Shown here: in pieces, positions 53,169-64,000 of the stretch
Layout: every line of letters starts with the position of its first letter
Numbering within the stretch: the first letter of the stretch is position 1
Assembly: GCA_030867875.1 (NCBI GenBank)
Contig: JAOWCC010000804.1
Span: 1 to 64,000 of the forward strand
Direction: 5' to 3'
Source: Actinernus sp. WN-2022
Lineage: Eukaryota; Cnidaria; Anthozoa; Actiniaria; Actinernidae
DNA length: 64,000 nucleotides
The notes under the pieces: generated by a model
Databases searched by the model: none
Told to the model about the DNA's origin: nothing
What the model saw: the letters and a program-made list of their open reading frames with translations, nothing else
Translations under genes and position numbers: made by a program

Positions 53169-54515
53169 TAGATCAAAGGCAATCAAAATGCAGGAAATTT
53201 CGCGTCCTTCCTCAATCAGCCAATACGAATTCGACATTTTTAATACATAATTAGTCTGCAGACGCCCGCGGCCGCCACTCGAAATTTGTGTTTTCGGGCG
53301 AGAAAATTCGCAGTCAATCGTCCGATAAGTTGCTTTGTTTTCGTGATAAATTTTCTCGTAAATTTGTTATTTATAAAGGCTCTTTGTATACTAAATAATA
53401 CAAATTTCTCGTGAAATATTCACGGTTAAGTTCGTCTGCCGAAACAACGACAGGATTCTTGTCCTGGACCCCCAGCGAAGTACGGATTATATGTATTCGA
53501 TTGTGATTGGCTTTTACAAATGTTCATTCTTACATGTCTTCTAATTGGCCATTCAACTGTCACCAGCCTCGTGCGATTGTTATGACGGGTATAGTCATGT
53601 CAGGAGCCGGTTGAAACTGGTCATTTGCATGTGAGTCAGCCTTTCATGGTTTGGGAATTCTAGCCCTAGGTCAGACGAGCTCTTGTTATTTGCCTGTGTT
53701 TTAGATTTATGTAAATTTCGGGTTAGGTTTTGAAGGAATATCACATATTAGTATAACCATACTAGTATTCTATTGCAACATTGCCCAGAATGGCTGGAAT
53801 ATCGATATGCACATCTCATTAACTGCCTAAATCAGTCACGCGTCAAGCTCATTAACTGCTGAGCGGGAGATTCAAATACAGAGAAAATGGCCGAATCTGC
53901 GTCAGGTAGTCTGATAAAATTAGCTACTGGTGTTTTCCTTTTCATTTTACACAAAAGTCAACATCGGCCTTTTATTAAAGGAACACCAATTGACCCTTAG
54001 GTACAGTTCTTTAAAGTCTCCGCTTTAAAAATCCTACTATGTGTTCTTTCTGAATAAAGGCAACTTTTATTTCAATTTTATATGAAGAAGTCTGAATAGC
54101 AAACTTCTTAGTCTTTTTTTCTCGTCAAGCGCGAAACTTTCAAAAAAGTCAACATCGGCTTCTGGTAGCCCTAGAAATAAACTTTAAAATGATATGTTAC
54201 TCTTTTAAATTGGTCGGAGAAAACCTGCTATGTCATTCAATGAAAGAAAACAACTTTACTAAAGCGTGATTCCTGAGCATTTATTATAATTAGAACAACA
54301 AATGAACTCCTGCTTGTCATGGAGGTGACACATAAGTACTCCCTCTGGGAATAGACAGGGAAGGAGCGCGAAATTTAACTTGATTGGTGGGAAATGCGTT
54401 GCTAAGAAACTATGAACTTCTTCCGGTAGGGCAAGAGTGGTGCATTTGAATTTATCATTACAACGCATCTGCGATCTTGACTGATAAGACATCCGAATAC
54501 GATGTCCATAAACTA
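53169..54515. other. No recognisable gene
   Basis: Spacer sequence. A 77-codon minus frame (54259-54492) shows no recognisable domain. Confidence 0.4.
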
Positions 54516-54518
54516 GGA

Positions 54519-55190
54519 CACGGATAAGCTTGAATAAAATCTCATTTTAAAGCTACATCTTCCAAGAATCTGTATTCAGACTTATTTGCGATGCAATTTG
54601 AACACGATTGGGAGAAAATTGAGAACGAGTTGGAATTGCCGATCGGCTATTTTTACCGCTTCGACGCGAGTTGTGTTTGAACACAACTATACTCAGTTCA
54701 GTTTCATTGAGTCATTTTGTTTGACTTCTAATGCAGGAATAAGCTTGAATGATGTCTCATTTTAAAGATACAGCTTCCTAGAATCTACCCTGGATCAGAG
54801 GTTGGAAACCGCCTCTCCCAGATCACATTAGCTTTTCCTTTCTCACATCAACGACTCGGGCTGACGTCTCGCGTACGAGCCTCTGGCATCCAGGGTACCT
54901 AGAATCTGTATTCAGACTTATTTGCGATGCGATTTGAAAACGACTGGGAGAAAATTGAGAACGAGTTGGAACATTGTTTGCCGTTTTGCCGACCAGCATT
55001 TTCCCCGCTGCGACGTGAGTATGCAACTCACAACAACTTACTGTAGCTCAGTTTCTTTGTGAGTGATTTTGTGAATCCGATTTTGTTTGATTTCTAGGGC
55101 ACGGATAAGTTTTAATAATATCTCATTTTAAAGCTACAGCTTCCTAGAATATGTATTTAGAATTATTTGCGATGCGATGTTAACAACCTG
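54519..55190. repeat. Three diverged 215-240-bp tandem units
   Basis: Each unit starts near CACGGATAAGCTTGAAT, runs through ATCTCATTTTAAAGCTACAG, TTCCTAGAATCTGTATTCAG, TTATTTGCGATGCGATTTGA and GAGAAAATTGAGAACGAGTT. Starts are about 54519, 54736 and 55097; the third unit is incomplete. The second unit carries the insertion at 54786-54897. Confidence 0.85.
54786..54897. mobile_element. 112-bp MITE with 9-bp target duplication
   Basis: Termini TACCCTGGATCAGAGG and CCTCTGGCATCCAGGGTA are imperfect reverse complements. CCTAGAATC at 54777-54785 is duplicated exactly at 54898-54906. The neighbouring tandem units have the same site unoccupied, so the duplication can be confirmed within the window. 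Nine-base duplications are typical of Mutator-like elements. Confidence 0.88.
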
Positions 55191-57018
55191 TGAACAAATG
55201 AGAGCACGAGTTTTAAGACGAAGGGCTTTGTCGTTTCCATTGACTAGATAGTTTTACCCGGTTTTACGAACTTCTATTGAATTGACTTTCATTGAACAAT
55301 ATGGCGGTCTTTCAAATAATGAAAACCAGAATCAACACTGTTTAGAACTGTTTAAATAAAGCGTTGGATCCAAAGCGTTTCTTGGTTTAATTTACACTCG
55401 CATTGAGCAATCAAACCAACTCTCAGAACGGTTTTCCGGGGGTTTCTCAGTGTAAGCATGTCCTGAAATTGTCAAAGCAAACGTGCACTTGAAAACACTT
55501 GAAAACTTCGCTAAATTCTCCATTAAGTTCAGGTGTATTTAGACTCGTTCTATTAATGATTTGGGATTTAAAATGGTTAGGTTTTTTTCAAATTTGGGGG
55601 TTAGGTTTTAGAAGGTTTGTATGAAAATTCGACAAAATGAATTATTAATATGCTTACACTGAGAAAGCGCCGGTTTTCCTTTGGGCTAATTTTGTGTGCG
55701 GTACGGCATGACCAGGGAATTACAACTCCCAGAACGGATTTCCTTTCAGCCAATCATATAGCCAACATCTAACTCATTGAATTTCTAATGAGGCGACCTT
55801 AATATATTCAAAACATAATGATGTCCCTCGAACAAAGGCTATTCTGCGCGATGATCCAGCGATCTGATTGGCTCTCTACTCACTATCTATTCCGTGATAG
55901 ACAGTGAGTAGCGAATGTGATAGACAGTGAGTAGCGATTGTCCAATGACAATCTTCGTTATATCTACAGTTCCCCGATTTTGACCAATCAGGAGCTACGA
56001 TAGATTCGTCCTGAACGGAAGCGAGGTTACACGGGAACGAGGCCTTACTAAAATTCAACATGGCGAATGTAACAAAATTTATCAGCGAGTGGAGGCAAGT
56101 GAGATAAGCATTGGTCTGAAAGTAGAGCAAAACGGTTTAGATTGACTTTATCAACGGACAGAAAATATATTCGTTTATGCCTATGGAGCACAAACATGCA
56201 AAATTAACAGCGAAACCTTTTCAATCTCGCTTTCTGTGAACGATTAATTGTTTACCATGTGGTGAAAATGAAGATGGGAAGTTTTACAAAGAAAAAAGGT
56301 AAATACATGTATCTGAAACATCAAAATATTCTTCAATTTGACCTCTTTAAAGCAGAAACGTTCTCTGTTTGTGCATATAGCATACTAGTATGTTTCTAAT
56401 AAAACAATTAGACTATTCGCTCTCAGTTTCTATGGGTGATACATATCAGCCGATTGAAACTTCGAGCTCGTAGTCTAATTGTTAAATAGACTTCCCGTGG
56501 TTTAGTGCCACCCGATAGAATTTACCCGATAGGAAACTTTATAGCTCCTCAGCTTCTTACAATTACGCGTCAGATGCAGAACTGATCCACGCCGTCGACT
56601 GGCAAGGTATAAACTGAACATTGCTGGTGTATATATGGCTTCGCAAATACTCACACCTAGATACTCTTGCTTTGATGTTCGACGTTACCCGCAAACTATA
56701 ACTGCGTTGATTTATCAAGGGATAATTGTTTTATGGCGCCACTTTCGATCGCTAGTAACTTGGCCAACGCGGAATAGGGAATGGAACGCAATGCGAAATA
56801 CATGGCCGAAATTTCCTAACACCGTTGGGTGCATAATTTGACGTTAACTTCATGACATTCTCATTCCCTCGATTTAACCACAAAGAAACTTTTATAGTGG
56901 GCACCGACATTTTCTCCTTCTGAATACCCAAATTATATGTGATAATGGAGGCCACATTAGATTTCTCCAAGCTGGTTTTCTGGGAAGTACGCACGGCGAC
57001 TCGCAAAGCTTTCGCCTA
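55191..57018. other. No recognisable gene
   Basis: It includes a small tandem repeat (GTGATAGACAGTGAGTAGCGA twice at 55892-55937). The minus frames at 55876-56130 and 56752-57006 have no family features. Confidence 0.4.
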
Positions 57019-57249
57019 ATGGAGCCTGGCTTGGCTCAAGACGTTCCAGCTGCTGTAGTTTTTTTCTTGCAGAAAAAGGGTACCCCCCCCCCCCCCGGGT
57101 ACCCCGACGATCCCCCATTGCTGACTCCCTTTAGGCAAAATCAAATTAGAAGGTTGACGGAACTAACAAGGAGAAGAGAAACTGGGGCAAGACGATTAAA
57201 TCGTGAGCTGTTCCGAAAGCGAGTGCATGAAGATAGAACACACTTTTAA
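57019..57249 (+). CDS. Basic open frame next to a LINE end (uncertain)
   Basis: 76 codons. The first 30 cross a C run and are probably not coding. The last 45 are strikingly Arg-rich and regular (RQNQIRRLTELTRRRETGAR, RLNRELFRKRVHEDRTHF) and stop 30 bp before the LINE 3' end at 57280. It could be a terminal exon or part of a mobile-element protein. I do not recognise it. Confidence 0.25.
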   Translation: MEPGLAQDVPAAVVFFLQKKGTPPPPGYPDDPPLLTPFRQNQIRRLTELTRRRETGARRLNRELFRKRVHEDRTHF

Positions 57250-57274
57250 ACATTTGAAGGATTTATAATTCAAG

Positions 57275-58690
57275 TTCAAGTTCATTTTATTTTGCACTAT
57301 TTTTTTTATAAGATAATTACACAAGAAAATAATTGTAGAAAGAAAAAGAGAGATACGGTAATAATAAAATAGTTATGAATTTCAAGAATGTGCATAGAGG
57401 TCAAAGGAGCCATAGTTGACTCCTATCACAAGAAAAATATATGAGGATATTTGGAGCACAGAAAATACATAAATATATATTGTTCAAGTTTGCTTGAGTA
57501 GTAAACGGCTGGAATTAATATTAATAGGAAGAAGAATTTATTTACAATATTGATACATAATTATATGGAAAGGTTGACAATATATTTATATATATATGCA
57601 AAGAATAAAGATGGTATGAATATATTAACTCGATCTTAGTTATTATTCTATATTTACAATGTTATACAATAATTTAGGCCTGGTTTTCAAGTAAAAGTAA
57701 TTTGTATTGTTTTTAAAACTATTGTGTGGGAGGGATTTTATTTCTAACGGTATTTTTTCCCCATAATCGTGATGCAAGAGATTTAAATCTCGATAGACCA
57801 TAATTAGATCTGGAAGCTGGTCTGTATAAGTTTTGGTTGGTAGCATATCTAGTATTATAATTATGAATATCAGTTGCAGAGGGGACTAAGTCGAAAAAAG
57901 CAGATGGTACACCTGTTTTAACATATTTAATTTTGTGAACAAGAGTGGAGATTTTCAGATTAAAGGCATTGTCAAGTTTTAGAATTTGCAAAATTCTATA
58001 GTATAGGGTGGCATTTTCAAATTTGCTAGCAAAGAAGATGCAGCATTTATTTTGCTTTGTTTTAATTTTACTTAGTCTAGTCTTAACAGCAGTACCCCAG
58101 GTCATTAGGCCATAACTCAAATACGAATAGATAAGAGTATAATAAAGTTGCTTTAGAATAGTAATTGAAATATAGTATCTTAGCTTACAAATAATTCCAA
58201 TATTTTTGGCAATTTTATTATTAACATGTGTAATTTGAGTGTCCCATCATAAGTGTTCGTCAATAAAAAACTCAAGATATTTAATATATGTTTTTTGCTC
58301 AATACTGCAAGCAGTTATTCTTATAACAGGGAACTATATCGGGTGCATTGTGGGTAAATTACTTCTTCTTAGGGGAGGTTATCAGCATATAATTGTTTTT
58401 TAATTAATCGATAATTTGTTTGCTGCACAATATTTTAAAACATTAGCAAGCTCATCATTAATAACTCTTTCTAGTTCTTCAGAGTAATTTGAAGAATAGA
58501 AAATATTGGTATCATCGGCGAATATTCTGAAAAGGAGTTTTTGAGAGGAGTTTGGAAGATCATTTATGTACAATAAAAAAAGTAAAGGGCCTAAGGTTGA
58601 TCCTTGTGGAATGCCGCAGGTTATGTTTCTTAGACTAGATTCTGTATTATCAATTTTAACATATTGTTTACAAACAGTGTATATAAACAG
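57275..58690 (-). pseudogene. LINE 3' half (RT palm to tail), minus strand
   Basis: From 58690 downwards: GIPQGSTLGPLLFLLYINDL, then LLFRIFADDTNIFYSS (palm; codons near 58515), then in another frame YGLMTWGTAVKTRLSKIKTK, and the end DIHNYNTRYATNQNLYRPAS with SRLWG. The 3' end is a CTTGAA duplicate (plus TTCAAGTTCAAGTTC at 57272-57286). There are several frame breaks. Closely related to 62180-63640. Confidence 0.88.
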
Positions 58691-58819
58691 TCTCCAGGGA
58701 AAATATTGAAAATCCTTTCAATCAAGCATCGAGGGAGGGAAGTTTAACTGTTTGTATCCAATTAACAGCCACTAAATGAGCGATTACTGGATACATGCGC
58801 AGTACCATGACATAGCCCC

Positions 58820-59111
58820 TTTAAAGTGCACCTAACCCCTTTTGCAATTCTTATACATAAGAATCTTGAAAAGTTTTGAGTACTTCTGCGAATAATGTTT
58901 TGGCTTACAAAGAATACTCTAAGATCCAGAATAGACCCAGGCTTGTTCTTACGCGGTCATGGGTCAGGGAAGGTCAATTTTTTACCATTTCAAACAAGCC
59001 TAGAACATAGAGTATTCTCTGTAAGTCAAACATTTCTTCGCAGATGTACTCAAAACATTTCAAAGATTCATATGTGTAAACATTGCAAAAAGGGTTAGGT
59101 GCACTTTAAGA
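58820..59111. mobile_element. 290-bp MITE with about 100-bp inverted arms
   Basis: TTTAAAGTGCACCTAACCCC at 58822 and GGGTTAGGTGCACTTTAA at the other end are reverse complements. Pairing extends through TTTGAGTACTTCTGCGAA and ACAAAGAATACTCTA with moderate divergence. Confidence 0.85.
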
Positions 59112-60346
59112 TCTTCTAAACCTCGGCAGCGACATTTTGCTTTTCATGATTTACCTGTTCTGTTGTATATTTGTGGACGCAGCGAGCTCAATGCAATCAG
59201 TACAATGAAATCACGACTTGTTACTTGTGATAGTTTAAATTATGCTGGGCGGGCAGCGCTGATATAGCGCTGTCTCTGTATTGTCGGAATAAACGGGGCA
59301 AAAGGCGTCGTCGGTATCATTGTGATGTAATGAACCATTTCTTGTGCAGCTGTATAAGTACTAAGGTTAACATAGTTTACAAATATTTGCTCTATCCATA
59401 GCTATACTAGAAAAACGACCAGAAGAGCATCAACAATATCAGCAGAACGATAATGTTTAGCCGATAAAAGTTAAAACACGAAAGGGTCTATTGACAACGA
59501 TAGCTGCTGATCGGCATAATAGCAGGTAATTTACATGTCTATATAAGGTCAAAATGTGTACATTGCATTTGTAAGGTTCTTAAATTGTGCGGAAAAACAC
59601 TAATAAATTAACTTTTAGACGAGTATTTCACAAGTCTAGCGATTGTTTAAACTCCGGAAAACAATGTCCAGATTTGTAGAGTACATGCACGTGTAAAAGA
59701 TTTATTGTGTTGGCCCCAGGCTGTATTCCGCTATCGTTATTTATAAGGCGGAAAAACTCAATATTTAACTGAACCATGACTCTATGTGCTTGATACGAAA
59801 ACAATCTGCCGAATCAGTGAGCGTTCTCTGCCTCTATGGCATAAAATGTTGTATATATACGTATACATGGAATGAAAGTAAAATTAAATGATTAGAAACA
59901 GGAAACGTTTAAACGAGCAAAACTTGCAAACAAATAATTGTCAACTTGTAGCATCAAAATATGCAAAGAAAAACTGAACATGTATACAGGTTTTGCTTAT
60001 CGTGAGAATTAACGCAATAAAGAGTCATCGGTTACAGCTTTACACTTGAGCTGGCTTCAGTTGTGATAAGCATTCATCTGATTCATTATCTAGCATCGGA
60101 TTACTAGAAACTTGCGATATCTCTGATATGACTGATTCAACAGATATGAATACAAGCAAAAGAAAGGTACAATAGGATGTGGCAATGAGCAGATCCTCAC
60201 GGCATAAGATTTTTCTGTCTGAGCTAGATGTCCACAGTCAAAGTTACAAGCAGTAATGACTCGTCTAAGAACGATAGCAAAAGACAATGAGCAGATGTCT
60301 TAGATGTCCACAATCAAAGTTACAATCAGGAAATATAGGAACTTAC
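59112..60346. other. No firmly recognisable gene
   Basis: AT-rich spacer. TAGATGTCCACAGTCAAAGT near 60226 is duplicated near 60301. If the candidate first exon at 60347 is real, this would be its first intron. Confidence 0.35.
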
Positions 60347-60367
60347 CCCTGTCATGCTGTTGGCCAT
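60347..60367 (-). CDS. Candidate first coding exon (7 codons)
   Basis: ATGG in good context (AAAATGG) opens seven codons (MANSMTG) that end at a strong donor, GGG/GTAAGT. A TATA box lies at the right distance upstream (see next entry). No second exon could be identified, so this is only a hypothesis. Confidence 0.25.
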
Positions 60368-60439
60368 TTTAACTGTGAAAACTACTAGCAATTAATAACA
60401 AAAAATGCAAGCTAATATAAATATCACGGACTACCTCAA

Positions 60440-60446
60440 TTTTATA
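60440..60446 (-). promoter_or_regulatory. TATA box candidate
   Basis: GGTATAAAATTGAGG on the minus strand, about 75 bases before the candidate ATG at 60367. The surrounding sequence is AT-rich, so chance occurrence is possible. Confidence 0.3.
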
Positions 60447-60488
60447 CCGCGGTTATAAATAATTGCCAATTACAAAGTTGTGCTATAT

Positions 60489-60714
60489 TGGCCGTTTTTA
60501 TACTACAGACGCGTGATGCTGTACACGTATTTGGGCAAGAAAACTAAGTTTGGTAATCCCGTCCAAAATGACGCACTATCGAATTAGTTCGTCCCGTCGC
60601 ATAATGCGTCTTGTATCCGTTTTTATACAAGACGAACTAATAAGACGCACTATGTTTTCTTTGCCCAAATACGTTTAGACGCATTATGTCTCTCTAGTAT
60701 AAAAACGGCCAATG
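60489..60714. mobile_element. 226-bp MITE, ATTGGCCGTTTTTATACT termini
   Basis: The ends ATTGGCCGTTTTTATACT and AGTATAAAAACGGCCAAT are exact reverse complements. ACGTATTTGGGCAAGAAAAC and its inverse GTTTTCTTTGCCCAAATACG lie further in, and repeated GACGCA and GACGAACTA motifs fill the middle. Confidence 0.9.
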
Positions 60715-60799
60715 ATGCGAAGGAACAATTATTCATTTTGAATACCATTTTGTTCGGTTACAAATTTGTTGACGTAAAAATACCTGCAGTAGCCGCTAA

Positions 60800-61264
60800 T
60801 CAGGTCGATAACTGCATTGTGGGCTGTACAGATCCGTATTCCAGTAATAAGCAGGAATTACAAATGAGTTTAACTACTACATCATGACTGGTGGCTCTCA
60901 TATGATTGGAATATTTGACAGGTTTCGGTATAGTTACTTCAATTCGTACACATCTGTTATTTTGTTGATAGGCCTTTCTTTTTCTTGGCGTCTCGCTGAG
61001 GAGGCCAGATGATAAAGAAAGAACTTGATTTATGATCCAAGACTGACCAACTAATGAGAATAATCTAAGTCGCCTTCGAGCAGATATGTCAATATGCAGA
61101 AACAGCAAATGCTGTGGCCTGGTCAGCTCAAATTCAAGTTCAAATTTATTTAGAACTTTCTCGTTATTTACAATAATAAGATGGGAATATTTTGGACAAC
61201 GGTCAAACTGTACGTAATAATCTACTTCTGGTCGACACACAGCTTTCAACATTGATTTTCTAAC
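60800..61264 (-). CDS. Unassigned open frame, possibly a terminal exon
   Basis: A minus-strand frame (open from 61354) of which the part from 61264 follows a good acceptor (AAATGTATATTTCAG). It reads VRKSMLKAVCRPEVDYYVQF, DRCPKYSHLIIVNNEKVL, then LTRPQHLLFLHIDISARRRL, KPVKYSNHMRATSHDVVVKL and ends at TGA. 155 codons without a stop is long for this AT-rich region, and the composition is protein-like. I do not recognise the family. It could be a host exon or a mobile-element protein end. Confidence 0.35.
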   Translation of the reverse strand, partial: VRKSMLKAVCRPEVDYYVQFDRCPKYSHLIIVNNEKVLNKFELEFELTRPQHLLFLHIDISARRRLRLFSLVGQSWIINQVLSLSSGLLSETPRKRKAYQQNNRCVRIEVTIPKPVKYSNHMRATSHDVVVKLICNSCLLLEYGSVQPTMQLST

Positions 61265-61375
61265 CTGAAATATACATTTTAAAAGTAGCGGTTTTATTAT
61301 AATCTTCCAACTGGCTCTAGAAATGTACGTTGTAAAGCCCTTTTGTTTCAGCAAACATTAGTAGCCCATGTATAG

Positions 61376-61490
61376 TCCCCCGGAGACATTTGCTCTGATG
61401 AAGGGCTAACGCTCGAAACGTCAGCTGCTACTCGCTTTCCACGGCGGTTAGCATACCTCAATCGACTTTTGTTGATTACATACCAGTGTT
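61376..61490. repeat. Half copy of the 7120-7275 repeat
   Basis: GATGAAGGGCTAACGCTCGA, AACGTCAGCTGCTACTCGC, CACGGCGGTTAGCATACC and TCAATCGACTTT match the right half of the repeat in the receptor intron. Only one arm is present here. Confidence 0.75.
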
Positions 61491-61737
61491 TATCTTCCCC
61501 GCCGACGCAGACCAACACTAGTTTTTACAAGAACTAGTTGCCTATCGTATAAACATTTCAGAAACTAACTTTTGTAAATTACCAATCTCTCCTCTTTGAG
61601 TTTCGGTTGGCACGACCAACCTAGCTCAGGTGGACCCTGAGGATACGAGATCTGCCAGACGATATTTTGTCTTCCCTTCCCAAAATACCCTGCGCGCCTC
61701 TCCGAATTTTTAACGGAACCTGAAATAGCCATAGAGG

Positions 61738-61885
61738 CTGATCAAAGCCAGGATCCGGCTAATCCATATATCGAATTGGAATTTAGCGTGTTGCTTTTTG
61801 TGGAGGGAGGAAAACCGGAGGAGCCGGAGAAAAACCCTTGGAGCAAGGGCGAGATACCAACAAACTCAACTCAGACATGACGCCA
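61738..61885 (-). repeat. SINE body fragment, minus strand
   Basis: Reverse complement of the 52.3-kb SINE body: GGATCCGGCTAATCCAT, TAGCGTGTTGCTTTTTGTGG, GGAGCCGGAGAAAAACCC and AAGGGCGAGATACCAACAAA. The tRNA-like head is absent. Confidence 0.75.
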
Positions 61886-62175
61886 TGATGCTTTCTTCGC
61901 TTGACCATACACCTTATTCCAATATGGCTGCTCTTATTTGCATAATGCCAAAAAAAGTAAGTAATACTGAGCAGTTTGAGAGTTTGGTCTTTCATTGTTG
62001 CAAAGTTATTGACATTTAAATAGAGTGTACATCACGAAAACGAAGCTAGTATAGGTATAACTGGCTCAAACCCATACAAAACTCTATATATTGAAATCTC
62101 GATAACTTAGTACCATTTTATGCTATCACCCCTAACTTTCAGAGTATTGCTAATCTTGGCTGTTATTTACTGCTC
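61886..62175. other. No recognisable gene
   Basis: Short spacer between the SINE fragment and the LINE tail. Confidence 0.4.
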
Positions 62176-63640
62176 TTCAAGATTCAAGATTCTTTATTGT
62201 ACACTAATTACAAATTATTTAATTACAATGCATGTATATATTTTATATAAGAAAAAAAAGAAAAAAGGAAATAAATTATTACATGTCTTTGAGGAAATGT
62301 GTGTAGTGGTCAAAGGAGCATGAAGCTTTCGAGTTGACCACTGTCATGAGAAAAACAAATAAACGAGGACAGTATAAATATATTAACAATTAAATAAACA
62401 GTGCAGGTGCTAATAGAGTTACAACAAAAGGAATAAATATGCATTACATTGATATTGGGTTGTTTATACATGTATTATAATGAGCAGTATATTGAAAAAT
62501 ATAATAAACTAATTACAATTAATCACAGCTAGTGCAGGTGCTGATAAGGTGTGGGATAAACAACATTACAATAATTTATTGAATGTGTAAACATCAGATA
62601 TGATTATCAAGTAATAAATCTTTAAACTGTTTTTTGAAGCTCTTGTGTTTTAGGCATTTAAAATGTTTGGGTATTTTCTCCCATATCCTAGAAGCCATAG
62701 ATTTAAATATTGATAAACCATACTGATTTGTTCTGGAAGCTGGTCTATACAAGTTTTGGCTAGCAGCATATCTTGTGTTATGTTTGTGAATATCAGAAGC
62801 AGATGTAATTAAATCAAGAAAAACAAGTTAACTGGAATATGCGTTTTAACATATTTTATTTTATGGACAAGAGATGAAATTTTAAGTTTAAAAATGTTGT
62901 TGACTTTTAAAATTTGCAAAAATTGATAGTAAGGGCTAGCGTTCTCGGTTTCATTCTCGTGATTGATCGTATCAAATGCCTTGGAAAAATCGAGAAAACT
63001 TCCACAGGTTATTTGCTTTTTGTCTATTGCTTCTTTGAAGTTTCCTATTATTTCTAGAATAGCATACTCGATTGAGTATCCTTTTCTGAATCCGAATTGA
63101 TAATTAAATAAATATATTCTGTTTTACCAGAAAGAAAATTAATTGATCGAATACTAATCTTTCCAAGATTTTGCCAAAAGGGGAAATAATAGCTATAGGT
63201 CTATAATTACCTAATTCAATAACAGTTCCTTTTTTAAATATGGGAGTTATTCTTGAGATTTTAAAGATATCAGGCACTCATTCCTGTTGAATGGATATAG
63301 ATTCATTATATATATTTGTAAATGGGATATATAATGATTTACTTGCAAGTTTAATAAGTTTATTTGGAATATTGATATTATGCTTTGCTTTCATCTAAAC
63401 TAGCAAATAATGTAAAAAACTTGTAATTCAGTAACAGGTGCCAAGAAAAAGCTAGAGGAGGGAAAGTGGGTAATGGGTGGGATTAATGCCGTTGCTATTG
63501 ATTTTGCTTGCCAAAGTTGGACCTATATTTTTTTAAAGACTCTTTAACTCCTTGTAGAATTCTGGAAGGGTAAGATTGTCGCTTAGTTTTCCTTTTGATG
63601 AGTGCCAATTAGTTTCCAAGCTAATTTAAGATTGTCCTTA
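62176..63640 (-). pseudogene. LINE 3' half with internal RT deletion, minus strand
   Basis: The 3' end is a TCTTGAA duplicate (plus TTCAAGATTCAAGATTC at 62176). Upward on the minus strand come the C-terminal domain (FKLKISSLVHKIKYVKTHIP; NQLYRPASR-type codons near 62745) and then RT motifs in the region 62980-63260: DFSKAFDTI, NYQFGFRKGYSIEYAILEII and GNYRPIAIIS. FDTINHE is followed directly by C-terminal sequence, so the FADD palm motif is deleted relative to the 57.3-58.7 kb copy. Confidence 0.8.
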
Positions 63641-64000
63641 CATTAAAAAAAATAGGGACAGTAATAATCTCTCTTGCTTTTATTTTTAAATGTATCATTG
63701 TCTATTTACATTGCATAATATTAATATATTTTACATGTTTATGTAATACTGGTATTAGGCAATTACATAAGCTTAATTTAACATTTACATAATAATGTGT
63801 TGTTCATAATGTTCAGTTACAGAGATATGCATGTATAACGATAATAGTGGTACATTGTTCTATTATAACTGATTGTCAAGAAGAAAGAGCTCGTTTTTAC
63901 AAGTTAGGTTATTACTCGGGCTGCAACAAAATTTTGACCTTTGACCCATGCGGTTTTTTTTTCTTTGTTCCCATATATTGTATTTCAAGTTCACCACCAA
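63641..64000. other. No recognisable gene
   Basis: AT-rich sequence to the window edge. Confidence 0.4.

Overview
The window reads as intergenic and intronic DNA from an animal genome, most likely an anthozoan cnidarian (stony coral or anemone). The call rests on an intron-rich Cys-loop receptor gene, AT-rich spacers crowded with miniature inverted-repeat elements, several CR1/L2-like and L1-like LINE remnants, a pogo-like transposase with a zinc finger, and a tyrosine-recombinase/SGNH-hydrolase pair of a kind I associate with cnidarian genomes. No sequence search was run, so the taxon is an inference. Nothing resembles a bacterial operon, CRISPR array or rRNA.

From about 1.2 to 26.5 kb, on the minus strand, lies one host gene: a nicotinic acetylcholine receptor alpha-type subunit. 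I can place a signal-peptide exon (26469-26538), the N-terminal ligand-binding exons (25391-25554, 9105-9214, 7858-8002), a large exon with loop B, the vicinal cysteines and TM1 (6457-6712), the TM1/TM2/TM3 exon (5260-5432), a TM3/cytoplasmic-loop exon (ending at 4141 on its 5' side) and the TM4 exon ending at 1233. Phases agree across every junction I could check. The only expected piece not found is the usual 45-nt third exon. The 16-kb intron between 9.2 and 25.4 kb is packed with mobile DNA: LINEs at 13.3-14.7 and 21.8-24.65 kb, an ORF1-like remnant, long inverted repeats, a nested pair of MITEs with clean target-site duplications, and a 69-bp minisatellite. The TM2 exon's acceptor site has been tandemly copied five times.

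From 28 to 31 kb there is a decayed mobile unit with a tyrosine recombinase exon and, upstream on the same strand, an SGNH-hydrolase-like reading frame. From 34.2 to 41.1 kb a pogo/Tigger-like transposase (C2H2 finger, HTH, DDE) is divergent from a HIRAN-like gene remnant. The transposase is split near its C-terminus by a 4171-bp Ty3/Gypsy retrotransposon that has 90-bp LTRs and a perfect 5-bp target duplication.

From 41 to 64 kb I recognise no intact host gene. There is a 5'-truncated CR1/L2-like LINE (41.74-43.02 kb), L1-like ORF1 and ORF2 fragments (44.5 kb, 49.7-51 kb), tRNA-derived SINE copies (50.6, 52.3 and 61.8 kb), G/C-run-bounded repeats, inverted-repeat elements with tandem-repeat cores (48-49.4 kb), a diverged 215-240-bp tandem array carrying a 112-bp insertion with a 9-bp target duplication (54.5-55.2 kb), and two related LINE 3' halves (57.3-58.7 and 62.2-63.6 kb). 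One unassigned 184-codon frame (60800-61354, minus) and a TATA/ATG/donor combination near 60.4 kb are the only hints of another host gene.
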